A DNA stretch of 64,000 bases from Nocardia harenae NBRC 108248 (GTDB lineage: Bacteria > Actinomycetota > Actinomycetes > Mycobacteriales > Mycobacteriaceae): the NCBI RefSeq assembly GCF_001612885.1, contig NZ_BDBH01000012.1:1-64000 (forward strand). The letters are read 5' to 3'. Positions 8,631 to 17,010 of the stretch are shown here, in pieces; position 1 is the first letter of the stretch; each line of letters begins with the position of its first letter. Both the position numbers and the translations under genes were made by a program. Under the pieces are notes generated by a model that searched no databases, was not told the DNA's origin, and saw only the letters and a list, made by a program, of their open reading frames with translations.

Positions 8631-9154
8631 GCCCTCGATAGTGCCGTACCGGGCGCGGGGTCACTCGGTCGGTAGTCGACGAGGGGGCAGCCGCGCGACC
8701 GGGCGTCGGCCCGATCCCGCCACAGCCCGAGTATGTCCGAGCGGAACGGCCCGGCGGGCGCCGCGGGTCTACGCCCCGCCGCCACGTGCCCGGCCAGCGC
8801 GGCCAGCGTGCGCGCCGCACGCGGCGACCAGCCGTGCGCCAGGCTCCAGGCGTAGACCTGGTCCCCGGTCCCGCGGTGCCCGCCCTCGTGCGCGATGACC
8901 AGCAGTGCGACGGCATCGCGGCGCGCCTGCAACCCGGCCAGCGTGCCGTCCACCAGCCCGCGCAGCGTGGTGAGCGCCTCGGCGATCACCGGATCCAGCG
9001 GGGCAGGGCAGGCCGGCGCCGCCGCGCCGCCGAGCAGGTGCGGGTGCGCGGCCTCCGCCCACACCCCGGCCTCGGCGGTGTCGTCCGGCACCACCGAATC
9101 CTTTCCCGGCGCGGTGATGGCGACCGGATAGGAACACCGAATATCTTCATGCAC
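8627..9154 (-). CDS. Hypothetical protein with central HEGGH motif
   Basis: About 175 residues from GTG 9154; an upstream ATG at 9205 would add 17 residues of unusual composition. I do not recognise the family. A helical middle part (ALTTLRGLVDGTLAGLQARR) is followed by VALLVIAHEGGHRGTGDQVY and a Trp-containing helix. HEGGH resembles a metal-binding HExxH-type pattern but has Gly in place of one spacer residue, so a protease is only a possibility. It is the first gene of the operon with the Nudix hydrolase and BrkB genes, coupled to the former by overlapping stop and start codons. Confidence 0.6.
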   Translation of the reverse strand: MHEDIRCSYPVAITAPGKDSVVPDDTAEAGVWAEAAHPHLLGGAAAPACPAPLDPVIAEALTTLRGLVDGTLAGLQARRDAVALLVIAHEGGHRGTGDQVYAWSLAHGWSPRAARTLAALAGHVAAGRRPAAPAGPFRSDILGLWRDRADARSRGCPLVDYRPSDPAPGTALSRA

Positions 9155-9857
9155 CCGGGCATCCTCACACCGTTCGCGGCGTATGGCGCACCGCGTGGTC
9201 GGCATTGGCGAGAAACGCCACTCTCGATAGCGAGGCGAATGTGAAACACCTGCCGCCGGGGATTAGCTCGGCCATTCTGTCCGGGACAGTTCCAGGTAGG
9301 CGCGCGGAATCCGATATGCGGCTGGAATGTCCGTTCCGACGCTGCCGCCCAGCGGTGGGCCTGGGGCGCCGTGTGGCCGGTTACCACGGAGTAAGGCGGG
9401 ATCGAGCGTGGATTTACGACTGGATGGAAGGTCTCGGAGGCGTTGCCTGATCGTGACTTTTCGTGACCTGTTCCTCTTTATCTCGATCGATCGCCGAGGC
9501 ATTGCTACGCTGCTGTCGCGGAGACAAACCGTCTGGTCTCTTCCGCTCCAACTTGCTGCGCGACTACGAGTGGAAGGTATCGCTCCGCTCTTCGGATGGA
9601 ATTACCTGAACGGCGGAGCGATTCAGGGTGCACGGTAGAAATGAGGCTCGAAGAATCTCTGCGTGACGGAATGGACGGTGTCATCGGCATCGCGCTTCCC
9701 GGTCAGCTCGACGCTGCTGCTCGTCGTCACCAGCACGCCGGGGGTGAGCCTCGGGCGCTGCAACGCGGCGGCCAAGCGGGTGCTCGGCATGCTGCTCGCT
9801 CCCACGCACTGAACGCGGGCGCGGATCCGCTCGCCCTCGGCGCCATTCGACTGAGCG
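9155..9857. other. 700-bp region with no supportable gene
   Basis: Reading frames here are short, overlap on both strands, lack ribosome binding sites and do not show the codon bias of the neighbours. Part of it (about 9440-9640) is less GC-rich than the rest of the window. One visible signal is TCGTGAC at 9452-9458 and again at 9462-9468, a direct repeat with a period of one helical turn, which could be an activator site or a promoter element. The segment next to the broken ATPase gene may contain further gene remnants. Confidence 0.5.
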
Positions 9858-11111
9858 CTACCCGAGCTCCCACAGCGCGCTGATCGGCATCGCGAGCAGC
9901 TTCGGCCCGAAGGGCAGCGTCTGCTGCCCGGTGTGCAGGACGATGCCGGTCCGGAAGTCGGCACCCAGCCGATCGGCCAGGTGGCGCAGGCCGCGGAAAT
10001 CGTCGGCGCGGACGGTGGAGGCCGCCTTGACCTCGATCCCGACCGCCTCGCCACGCCGATTTTCCAGCACCGCGTCGACCTCGACCCGATCGCGGGTGCG
10101 GTAATGGAAGAGCTCGGCGTCCTCCGTCGCCCGGGTGAGCTGTCGGGCCAGCTCGGACAGCACGAAACCCGCCAGCAGTGGGCCGAACTGTCCGGTGGGG
10201 CGGAGCAGATTCCTGACGTCGGCGCCTATCTGGTGCGCCGCGATCCCGGAGTCCACGAACGCGAGCTTGGGCGTCGTGGTCGCGCGGCTGCTGACGTTCC
10301 GGGATCAGGCGGGAATCCGCTTGATCACGAAAACCTCCTCCAGCAGCGCGAGATACCGCTTGATAGTGGACACGCCCAAGCCGAGTTCATTGCTCAGCGT
10401 CGCGATCGACAGCAGTCCGCCGGAGCGCGCGACAAGCAGGCGGACGAGGGTACGCATCTCGGCGCTGCGCCAGATCTCGGCCAGCTGCTGGATGTCGCGG
10501 GCGATGAGATCGCCGAGGTAGGAGTCGAAGAAGGCGCGGCGACGCCGATCGTTCGTGCGCGCCACCGCCTCGGGGAACCCGCCACGCACCACCCGCTCCG
10601 CGTAGCCGGCGCGGGTGACCGACGAATGGTGCCGCACCCGGTCGCCCTCGGCGAAGACGGTGTCGATGAAACCCTCCGGAGTGCCGTCGATCTCGCCCTG
10701 CGAGAAGGGCCAGAGCTCGATCGTTTCCGTGCGCCCGACCAGCGTGTCCGGCAGCGTGCGCAGACCGAGCACGCGGGCGGAGCCGGACAGCAGATACCGG
10801 CCCGGCCGCGGGTCGGCGTCGACGCGTGCCTTGATGGACAGCAGCAACTCGGGGTTGCGCTGGATCTCGTCGATCACCATCAGCTCCGGAAAGTCGACGA
10901 AGCCGTCGGGGTCGGCCAGCGCGGCCTGCCGGGTGAGGGCCGTGTCGAGATCACGCCACTCGGCCGCGCTGTCCTTGACGAGCAGCCGCAGCAGGGTGCT
11001 CTTGCCACACTGCCGCGCGCCGTTCACCAGGACGACCCTGGTGTCGCCGAGTGCCGCGCGAACGACTGCCTCCGCGCGACGCGGAAGCGCAGGTCCGAGG
11101 CGGGTCTGCAT
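9858..11111 (-). pseudogene. AAA ATPase with DUF4143 domain, interrupted by an in-frame TGA
   Basis: The reading frame codes for a 417-residue protein typical of the AAA_14/DUF4143 family but has a TGA at 10307-10305 (codon 269). Before it: Walker A in NGARQCGKSTLLR, Walker B in ELMVIDEIQR, and the winged-helix region ending LEEVFVIKRIPA. After it, in the same frame and with no shift, the chain continues SRNVSSRATTTPKLAFVDSG and the DUF4143 nuclease-like domain (EVDAVLENRRGEAVGIEVKA) to a normal stop. Relatives usually have Trp at the stop position (IPAWSRN), so TGG to TGA is a one-base change. A second product could start at GTG 10256. Either the gene is inactive, it is read through, or the base is a sequencing error. 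Confidence 0.85.
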
Positions 11112-11274
11112 CCGAATAGCTCCTCGGGAAGTCGGTCTGCTGGTCGATCTGCCGCTGAGTTACTGAACGATCTGACGCTACGTCGCCGACCGATTCGCCG
11201 CCCTTCCCTACCGCTTGCATCGCAGGCACGGAAAGCGGGCACGGGAGTTTCCCGGCGTGCGGCAGAATGCGGAC

Positions 11275-12195
11275 GTGTTCGAACTCCTCGCCGAGCCGCG
11301 CCCGGTCGACGGGCATGATCGTCTGCTCGACGCCGCGCCCGGGTACGACGGAACGCTGGTGACCCTGTGGACGACGGACGCGGGGGCGGCGCTGCTCACC
11401 GCGCGCACGGAATCGCCGGGCGGGGCGTCGTTCCCGCTCACCAGGGCGGCGGAGCCGGTGTCGGCGCGGGTGGTGCGCTTCGGGCCGGAGCTGCGCGAGG
11501 TGGTGCCGATCCACGATCTGACGATCGCCTTTCCCTCGGTGCGGCTGCTGCCGGACGGCGCCGTGCTGGTGGTCGGCCACCGGTGCCGGTGGTCGGCGAG
11601 CGGGCCGGAGCACAATGCGATGGTCGTGCTCCCGGACGGAACGGTGGAGCGCACGGGGGTGCTCGGCGACGGCATCGAGGACGTGGCGGTCTCGCCATCG
11701 GGCGACATCTGGGTGAGCTTCTTCGACGAGGGCGTCTTCGGCAACTTCGGCTGGGGCGGCGCAGGGCCGGAGCCGATCGGGCACCCCGGCATCGTCCGCT
11801 TCGACCGCGCGCTGCGCCCCACCTGGACCTTCGACGGGCCGGGCATGGCCGACTGCTACGCCCTCACCCTGGCCGGCGACACCGCGTGGGCCTGCTACTA
11901 CACCGACTTCCCGATCGCCAGGATCGCCGACGGCCACACCACGCTCTGGCGCAACGAGGAGATCGCGGGCGCCAAGGCGCTCGCCGTCGACGGCGAGCGG
12001 GTGGCGCTGTACGGCGGTTACTCGGGCGAGCGGGAGCGGCTCGCGATCGGGCGGCTGACCGCCGACCGGTACCTGGTCGAGCGGATCGAGCGGGTGCCGC
12101 TGCCCGGCTCCGGTCGGCTGGCGCTGTTCGGGCTGGGCGCGGAGCTGCACGTCGTCGTCGGCGGCTCCTGGTACGTGGCCAGGCCTTTCGGCTGA
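11275..12195 (+). CDS. Hypothetical protein, probable beta-propeller-like
   Basis: About 306 residues from GTG 11275 (VFELLAEPRP); the frame is open back to an ATG at 11215 but those residues look non-coding. The chain is a series of short beta strands with recurring turns such as LLPDGAVLVVG, VAVSPSGDIWVSFFDEGVFG and LAVDGERVALYGG, which suggests a six- or seven-bladed propeller. No signal peptide is seen, so it is probably cytoplasmic. I cannot assign a reaction. An MFS transporter gene begins 72 bp downstream on the same strand; a palindrome lies in that gap. Confidence 0.7.
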   Translation: MFELLAEPRPVDGHDRLLDAAPGYDGTLVTLWTTDAGAALLTARTESPGGASFPLTRAAEPVSARVVRFGPELREVVPIHDLTIAFPSVRLLPDGAVLVVGHRCRWSASGPEHNAMVVLPDGTVERTGVLGDGIEDVAVSPSGDIWVSFFDEGVFGNFGWGGAGPEPIGHPGIVRFDRALRPTWTFDGPGMADCYALTLAGDTAWACYYTDFPIARIADGHTTLWRNEEIAGAKALAVDGERVALYGGYSGERERLAIGRLTADRYLVERIERVPLPGSGRLALFGLGAELHVVVGGSWYVARPFG

Positions 12196-12231
12196 CCGAG
12201 ACGACCGCCGAGGTGTACGCTCGCCCGACCT

Positions 12232-12247
12232 CTGGACAACCGTCCAG
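12232..12247. promoter_or_regulatory. Inverted repeat CTGGAC-aacc-GTCCAG before the MFS gene
   Basis: Six-base perfect arms (12232-12237 and 12242-12247) with a 4-base spacer, 20 bp upstream of the MFS start codon at 12268. It could be a repressor operator or a small hairpin near the ribosome binding site. No regulator gene is adjacent. Confidence 0.35.
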
Positions 12248-12267
12248 CTGAACCCCGGGGGTCGTTC

Positions 12268-13404
12268 ATGACGGGAAACCGCCACCTGCCGTCGGTGGCG
12301 GCCGCGTACGGTGCACAGGGCTTCGGCTATGCCGCCATCGTCACGGTCCTCCCGGAATTCAAGGACCGGCTGGGGATCTCGGACATCGTGGTCTCGCTGC
12401 TGCTGCTCGGCACCTGCCTCGCGGCGGCGCTCGGCTCGGTGGCGGCGGAGGCGATCGCGGTGCGCTGGGGGAGCGGCCGGGCGCTCACGGCGGCGCTCGG
12501 CGCGCAGGCGGTGGCGCTGGTCGGCGCTGCCACGCTCGGGAACCTGCCGCTCTTCGCGGTGGCGCTGACGCTGTACGGAATCGGTCTCGGCGGGGTCGAC
12601 GCCGCCTCGAACATGCAGGGCGTGCTGGTGCAGCGGAAGGCGGGGCGGCAGTTGCTCGGCCGCTTCTACGCCGGGTACACGGCGGCCGCCATCGCGGGTG
12701 CGCTGCTGGTCGCCGGGTTGCTCGCGCTCGAGCTGCCCGCGGTCATCGCGCTGTTCGCCGCGGCGGCGGTGCACAGCGGGGTGGCGTTGCTCGGGTTCGA
12801 CCCCGAGGGGACCGTGCGGCAGCGCGATACCGGCGGCTCGCTGCCGTGGCCAGCCATCCGCATCGTCGGCGCGCTCGTCTTCGCGGCCTTCGTCGTCGAC
12901 TCGGCGGTCGCCACCTGGAGCACCGTGTACCTGGCCGACGGGCTCGGCGCGGTCGCGGCGGTGACCCCGCTCGGCTACGCCGCCTACCAGGCCGCGGTGC
13001 TCGGCGCCCGGCTCACGGTGGACGCGGCGGTCGCGCGGTCCGGCCGGACGCCGGTGGCGCTCGGCGCGGTGGCGGCCGGGCTGGCCGGGTGTGCGCTGGT
13101 GGCGGCGCTGCCGCTGGTGCCGGGGGCGATCGTGGGGTTCGCTGCGGCCGGGCTCTGCGCGGGCGCGCTGGTGCCGATCGCCTTCAGCGCGGCGGGTGCG
13201 GTGCGGCCGGAGCGCTCGGACGAGATCATCGCGACCGTCAACCTGTTCAACTACGCGGGGGCGCTGGCCGGGGCGGTGCTGCCCGGCCTGATCTCGGCCG
13301 GGCCCGCGCTGCGCGCGGCCTTCCTGCTGCCCGCGGTCTGCCTGCTGCTGGTCCTGCCGCTGGTGCGCCGGGTGGATCGGCTCACCGGGGCGCAGGGCCG
13401 CTGA
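12268..13404 (+). CDS. Major facilitator superfamily transporter
   Basis: 378 residues with about twelve hydrophobic segments. Loops carry family features, including GIGLGGVDAASNMQGVLVQR in the first half and a short central loop. The protein resembles bacterial MFS members of the fucose-permease/Bsc6-like group, which can be either sugar permeases or drug exporters; the substrate cannot be told from sequence. The start ATG follows a purine-poor leader (CGGGGGTCGTTC), so the ribosome binding site is GGGGG. The stop lies about 50 bp before the convergent methyltransferase, with a short tandem duplication between them. Confidence 0.85.
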   Translation: MTGNRHLPSVAAAYGAQGFGYAAIVTVLPEFKDRLGISDIVVSLLLLGTCLAAALGSVAAEAIAVRWGSGRALTAALGAQAVALVGAATLGNLPLFAVALTLYGIGLGGVDAASNMQGVLVQRKAGRQLLGRFYAGYTAAAIAGALLVAGLLALELPAVIALFAAAAVHSGVALLGFDPEGTVRQRDTGGSLPWPAIRIVGALVFAAFVVDSAVATWSTVYLADGLGAVAAVTPLGYAAYQAAVLGARLTVDAAVARSGRTPVALGAVAAGLAGCALVAALPLVPGAIVGFAAAGLCAGALVPIAFSAAGAVRPERSDEIIATVNLFNYAGALAGAVLPGLISAGPALRAAFLLPAVCLLLVLPLVRRVDRLTGAQGR

Positions 13405-13416
13405 CGCCGCGACAGC

Positions 13417-13474
13417 GGTGCTCAGCTCCGCCGGATCTCCGCGGCAGGGTGCTCAGCTCCGCCGGATCTCCGCG
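13417..13474. repeat. Tandem duplication, 27-bp identical units with 31-bp period
   Basis: The sequence beginning GGTGCTCAGCTCCGCCGG is present at 13417-13443 and again, without mismatch, at 13448-13474. The second copy contains the stop codon and last codons of the methyltransferase (AEIRRS); the first copy is therefore a downstream duplicate of that gene end. Confidence 0.9.
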
Positions 13475-14106
13475 ACCCAGGCGGCCGCCTCCACCAGCCC
13501 CGCCGGTGAAACCGCGAGCCCGGCGACATTGTCCGCGACCATCGGCGTGATGCGGCCCAGGTAGCGGGCCGGTTCCAGGGAGACCAGCCGCCAGCCGTCG
13601 GCGAAGGCGCCGCGCACGATCTCCGCGCCGATCCGCGGCCCGAAGCCGGGCTCGGCATCGGAGAGCGCGAGCAGCCGCAGCACCCCGCCCGGCCGCAGCA
13701 CACCGTGCAGGGAGCGCACGTAGCGCGCCCGCACCTCCGGCTCGGTCCCCCAGATGTGGAAGAGCGCGCTGTCGAGCACCGTGTCGTAGGCGCCGGTGAA
13801 GTGCGGGTCGGTGCCGAGCGCGAGCGCGTCCGCCACCGCGAACCGCGCCTCGGGCACCCCCTTCGACTCGGCATTCCCGCGGGCGACATCGATGGCGCGC
13901 GGCGAGAAGTCGACGCCGAGGACGTCGTGCCCGCGCTCGGTCAGCAGGATGGTGTGCTCGCCCGCGCCGCAGCCGATATCGAGCACGCGCCCGGTGAAGG
14001 CGCCCGCGCGCTCCAGTTCGGCAATGGCCGGTTGCGGGCGGCCGATCACCCACGGCGCGGTGTCGTCGTCGTATACGGAGTCCCAGCGTTCGGTGGTCTC
14101 AGGCAT
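13453..14106 (-). CDS. Class I SAM-dependent methyltransferase
   Basis: 217 residues from ATG 14106 (MPETTERWDSVY). Motif I is VLDIGCGAGEHTILL, followed by the acidic end of strand 2 in GVDFSPRAID and motif III-like VLRPGGVLRLLALSD. This is the Methyltransf_11/25 fold, and the N-terminal WDSVYDDDTAPWVIGRPQP resembles a common actinobacterial group of small methyltransferases related to thiopurine/tellurite methyltransferases; the substrate is unknown. It is divergent from the SDR gene over about 200 bp. Its 3' end has been duplicated in tandem immediately downstream. Confidence 0.86.
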   Translation of the reverse strand: MPETTERWDSVYDDDTAPWVIGRPQPAIAELERAGAFTGRVLDIGCGAGEHTILLTERGHDVLGVDFSPRAIDVARGNAESKGVPEARFAVADALALGTDPHFTGAYDTVLDSALFHIWGTEPEVRARYVRSLHGVLRPGGVLRLLALSDAEPGFGPRIGAEIVRGAFADGWRLVSLEPARYLGRITPMVADNVAGLAVSPAGLVEAAAWVAEIRRS

Positions 14107-14312
14107 GGCTCCACCGTGCAACCCGAACCGCGCTCGAGGTCAAGGGGCTGTGCTATGACTAGAAGTGTCGCCGGTGAATCCGCCCGAACATCGGCGCTGC
14201 CGAAATGGCATTCTCGCCGTTTCACAATGCGAACCGCTGTTTACTTGTTGCCTTCGCGATGGCTAGTCTCGATGCCACGGCCGGTGTGCGGCCGGAGCAG
14301 AAAGGAACTCCC

Positions 14313-15077
14313 ATGCAGATCGACAGCAACCTCGTCGCGCTGGTCACCGGCGGCGCTTCCGGCCTCGGGCTGGCGACCGTCAAGGAGCTGCACGCGCAGG
14401 GTGCGAAGGTCGTCATCGTCGACCTGCCCGCCTCGTCCGGCGAGACCGTCGCCAAGGAACTCGGCGACGGCGTCGTCTTCGCCGCGGCCGACGTGACCGA
14501 CGAGGAGCAGGTGACCGCCGCGCTCGACGCCGCCGCCGAGCTCGGCCCGCTGCGGATCGCGGTGAACTGCGCCGGGATCGGCAATGCCGTCAAGACCGTC
14601 GGCAAGCAGGGCGCGTTCCCGCTCGCGGACTTCACGAAGGTGATCAATGTCAACCTGATCGGCACCTTCAATGTGATCCGGCTGGCCGCCGAGCGCATCG
14701 CCGCCACCGAGCCGGTGGGCGAGGAGCGCGGCGTCATCATCAACACCGCCTCGGTCGCGGCCTTCGACGGGCAGATCGGGCAGGCGGCGTACTCCGCCTC
14801 CAAGGGCGGCATCGTCGGGCTGACGCTGCCGGTCGCGCGCGACCTCGCGAGCCTGAAGATCCGGGTACTCACCATCGCGCCCGGCCTCTTCCGCACCCCG
14901 CTCTTCGCCACCCTGCCGGACGAGGCCATCGACTCGCTCGGCGCGCAGGTGCCGCACCCCTCGCGGCTCGGCGACCCGGTCGAGTACGGCGCGCTGGCCA
15001 GGCACATCGTGGAGAACCCGATGCTGAACGGCGAGACCATCCGGCTCGACGGCGCCATCCGCATGGCTCCGCGCTGA
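14313..15077 (+). CDS. Short-chain dehydrogenase, 3-hydroxyacyl-CoA dehydrogenase type II-like
   Basis: 254 residues from ATG 14313, preceded by AAAGGA. The NAD-binding motif TGGASGLG is near residue 11, NCAGIG near 88, and the catalytic YSASKGG near residue 160, with Ser in INTASVAAFDG before it. The aspartate after strand 2 (VIVDLPAS) indicates NAD. Overall it resembles the HSD10/type II 3-hydroxyacyl-CoA dehydrogenase group used in beta-oxidation of branched acids and steroids. A strong hairpin terminator follows, then the CoA ligase gene on the same strand, so the two are probably separate units working in related lipid metabolism. Confidence 0.88.
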   Translation: MQIDSNLVALVTGGASGLGLATVKELHAQGAKVVIVDLPASSGETVAKELGDGVVFAAADVTDEEQVTAALDAAAELGPLRIAVNCAGIGNAVKTVGKQGAFPLADFTKVINVNLIGTFNVIRLAAERIAATEPVGEERGVIINTASVAAFDGQIGQAAYSASKGGIVGLTLPVARDLASLKIRVLTIAPGLFRTPLFATLPDEAIDSLGAQVPHPSRLGDPVEYGALARHIVENPMLNGETIRLDGAIRMAPR

Positions 15078-15087
15078 TCCTTTCCAT

Positions 15088-15117
15088 GACCGCGGCCGGT
15101 GCCTTCCGGCCGCGGTC
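15088..15117 (+). terminator. Hairpin terminator after the SDR gene
   Basis: GACCGCGGCCGG (15088-15099), loop TGCCTT, CCGGCCGCGGTC (15106-15117): a perfect 12-bp stem 10 bp after the SDR stop codon. No long U tract follows, as is common in actinobacteria. Confidence 0.75.
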
Positions 15118-15137
15118 GTCGGCCGTTCCCGGAATGC

Positions 15138-15170
15138 AACATTGCAATGTTTTATGTTGCGATGTACGTT
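15138..15170 (+). promoter_or_regulatory. Promoter with 14-bp palindrome, start of a leaderless fadD-type gene
   Basis: AACATTGCAATGTT at 15138-15151 is a perfect palindrome. Inside it TTGCAA (15143-15148) could be the -35 element; after 16 bp TACGTT (15165-15170) fits a -10, and the GTG start lies 8 bases later at 15178, so the transcript would be leaderless. A wider, partly overlapping repeat, TGCAACAT (15135) with ATGTTGC (15154), surrounds it. This is a typical repressor site geometry. Confidence 0.55.
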
Positions 15171-15177
15171 CCCCGGT

Positions 15178-17007
15178 GTGACCCGAACTACCGATCACCC
15201 CCGCTTCGACACCCTGGTCGCCGCCTTCCAGCACACCGCGACCCGCGCGCCGGACGACATCGCGCTGCGCACCCCCGGCGACACCACGACGCTCACCTGG
15301 CGCGGCTACGCCGCCGAGGTGCGCGGCGTCGCCGCCGGGCTGGCCGCGCTCGGCGTGCGCAGGGGCGACACCGTCGCGCTCATGATGGGCAACCGGGTGG
15401 AGTTCTATCCGCTGGAGGTGGGGGCGCAGCACCTCGGCGCCACCTCGTTCTCCGTCTACAACACGCTCGCGCCCGAGCAGCTGGCGCACGTGCTCGGCAA
15501 TTCCGGTGCGCGCGTGGTGATCTGCGAGCCGCAGTACGTGCCGCGGCTGCGTGCCAGCGGCGCCGCGCTCGACCACATCGTCTGCGTGGACGAGGCGCCG
15601 GAGGGCACTGTCGGGATGGCCGAGTTGATCGCGGGCGGCGACCCGGAGTTCGACTTCGCCGCCGCCTGGCACGCGGTCCGGCCGGACGACGTCGCCACCC
15701 TCATCTACACCTCGGGCACCACCGGCAACCCCAAGGGCGTGGAGACCACGCACGCCGCGCTGCTCTTCGAGGCCTACGCGGTCGAGGAGGTGCTCGGCAT
15801 CCGGTTCGGCGACACCATCACCTCCTACATGCCGACCGCGCACATTGCCGACCGGCTCACCGCGCTCTACTTCCAGCAGGTCTTCGGCACCCAGGTCACC
15901 TGCGTCGCCGACCCGGCCTGCATCGCCCCCGCGCTCGCCGAGCTGCGCCCCACCATCTGGGGCGCGGTGCCGAGGGTCTGGGAAAAGCTGCGCGCCGCCG
16001 TCGAATTCGCGGTCGCGGCCGAGCCGGACGAGCGGAAGCGCACCGGGCTGCGCTGGGCGCTCGACGTCGCCGCGCGGCGCAGCGCCAGGCAGCTGGCGGG
16101 CGCGTCGGTGCCCGAGGAGCTGGCCGTCGAGTGGCAGCGCGCCGACGCGCTGGTACTCGGCCCGCTGCGCGCCGAGCTCGGGCTGGACCGGGTGCGCTGG
16201 GCCATGTCCGGCGCCGCACCCATCCCGCCGGAGACGCTCGGCTTCTTCGCCGGGCTGGGTATTCCCATCGCGGAGATCTGGGGCATGTCCGAGCTGGCCT
16301 GCATCTGCAGCGTCAGCCATCCCGAGGATGCCAAGCTCGGGAGCGTCGGCACGCTGCTGCCCGGGATGGAGGCTCGGGTCGCCGCCGACGGGGAGCTGCT
16401 GGTACGCGGGCCGCTGGTGATGAAGGGGTATCGCGGGGAGCCCGCCAAGACCGCCGAGGCGATCGATGCCGACGGGTGGTTGCACACCGGTGACGTGGTG
16501 ACCATCGATGACGAGGGGTTCCTGCGGGTGGTCGTCCGGAAGAAGGAGCTGATCATCAATGCCTCCGGGAAGAACATGTCGCCCACCGCGATCGAGAGCG
16601 CGCTCCAGGCGGCGACGCCGCTGATCGGGGTGGTGGCGGCGATCGGGGACGGGCGGCCGTACAACACCGCTCTCGTGGTGCTCGATGCCGAGACGGCGCC
16701 GCGCTACGCCCAGCAGCACGGGCTCGCGGATGCCTCCGCTTCGGCGCTCGCGGCTGATCCCGGGGTGCGCGCGGCGATCGCGGCAGGGATTGCCGCGGGG
16801 AACGCAAAACTCGCTCGGGTGGAGCAGGTTCGGCGGTTCCGGGTGTTGCCGGTGTTCTGGGAGGGAGGTGGGGACGAGCTCACGCTCACCTTGAAGTTGA
16901 AGCGGCGGGTGATCGCGGAGAAGTACGCCGCGGAGATCGAAGGGTTGTACGCGGCGGCGCCGTCGGGTGAGGTGCTGGAGCCGGAGGGGGTTCCGGAGCC
17001 GGTGTGA
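15178..17007 (+). CDS. Long-chain fatty-acid-CoA ligase, AMP-dependent (FadD11/15-like)
   Basis: 609 residues from GTG 15178. The AMP-binding P-loop is IYTSGTTGNPKGVE near residue 177, the A5-type motif is EIWGMSELA, and DGWLHTGDVV with the hinge and KNMSPTAIE lysine region follow. The length and the segment YMPTAHIADRL match long-chain (ACSL/Faa/FadD15) ligases, which have the gate insertion. It would activate fatty acids for beta-oxidation or complex lipid synthesis at the membrane. No partner gene is fused or coupled. The palindrome over the presumed -35 element indicates tight repression by an unlinked (possibly TetR/FadR-like) regulator. It converges on the RDD gene with 3 bp between the stops. 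Confidence 0.88.
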   Translation: MTRTTDHPRFDTLVAAFQHTATRAPDDIALRTPGDTTTLTWRGYAAEVRGVAAGLAALGVRRGDTVALMMGNRVEFYPLEVGAQHLGATSFSVYNTLAPEQLAHVLGNSGARVVICEPQYVPRLRASGAALDHIVCVDEAPEGTVGMAELIAGGDPEFDFAAAWHAVRPDDVATLIYTSGTTGNPKGVETTHAALLFEAYAVEEVLGIRFGDTITSYMPTAHIADRLTALYFQQVFGTQVTCVADPACIAPALAELRPTIWGAVPRVWEKLRAAVEFAVAAEPDERKRTGLRWALDVAARRSARQLAGASVPEELAVEWQRADALVLGPLRAELGLDRVRWAMSGAAPIPPETLGFFAGLGIPIAEIWGMSELACICSVSHPEDAKLGSVGTLLPGMEARVAADGELLVRGPLVMKGYRGEPAKTAEAIDADGWLHTGDVVTIDDEGFLRVVVRKKELIINASGKNMSPTAIESALQAATPLIGVVAAIGDGRPYNTALVVLDAETAPRYAQQHGLADASASALAADPGVRAAIAAGIAAGNAKLARVEQVRRFRVLPVFWEGGGDELTLTLKLKRRVIAEKYAAEIEGLYAAAPSGEVLEPEGVPEPV

Positions 17008-17010
17008 CGC

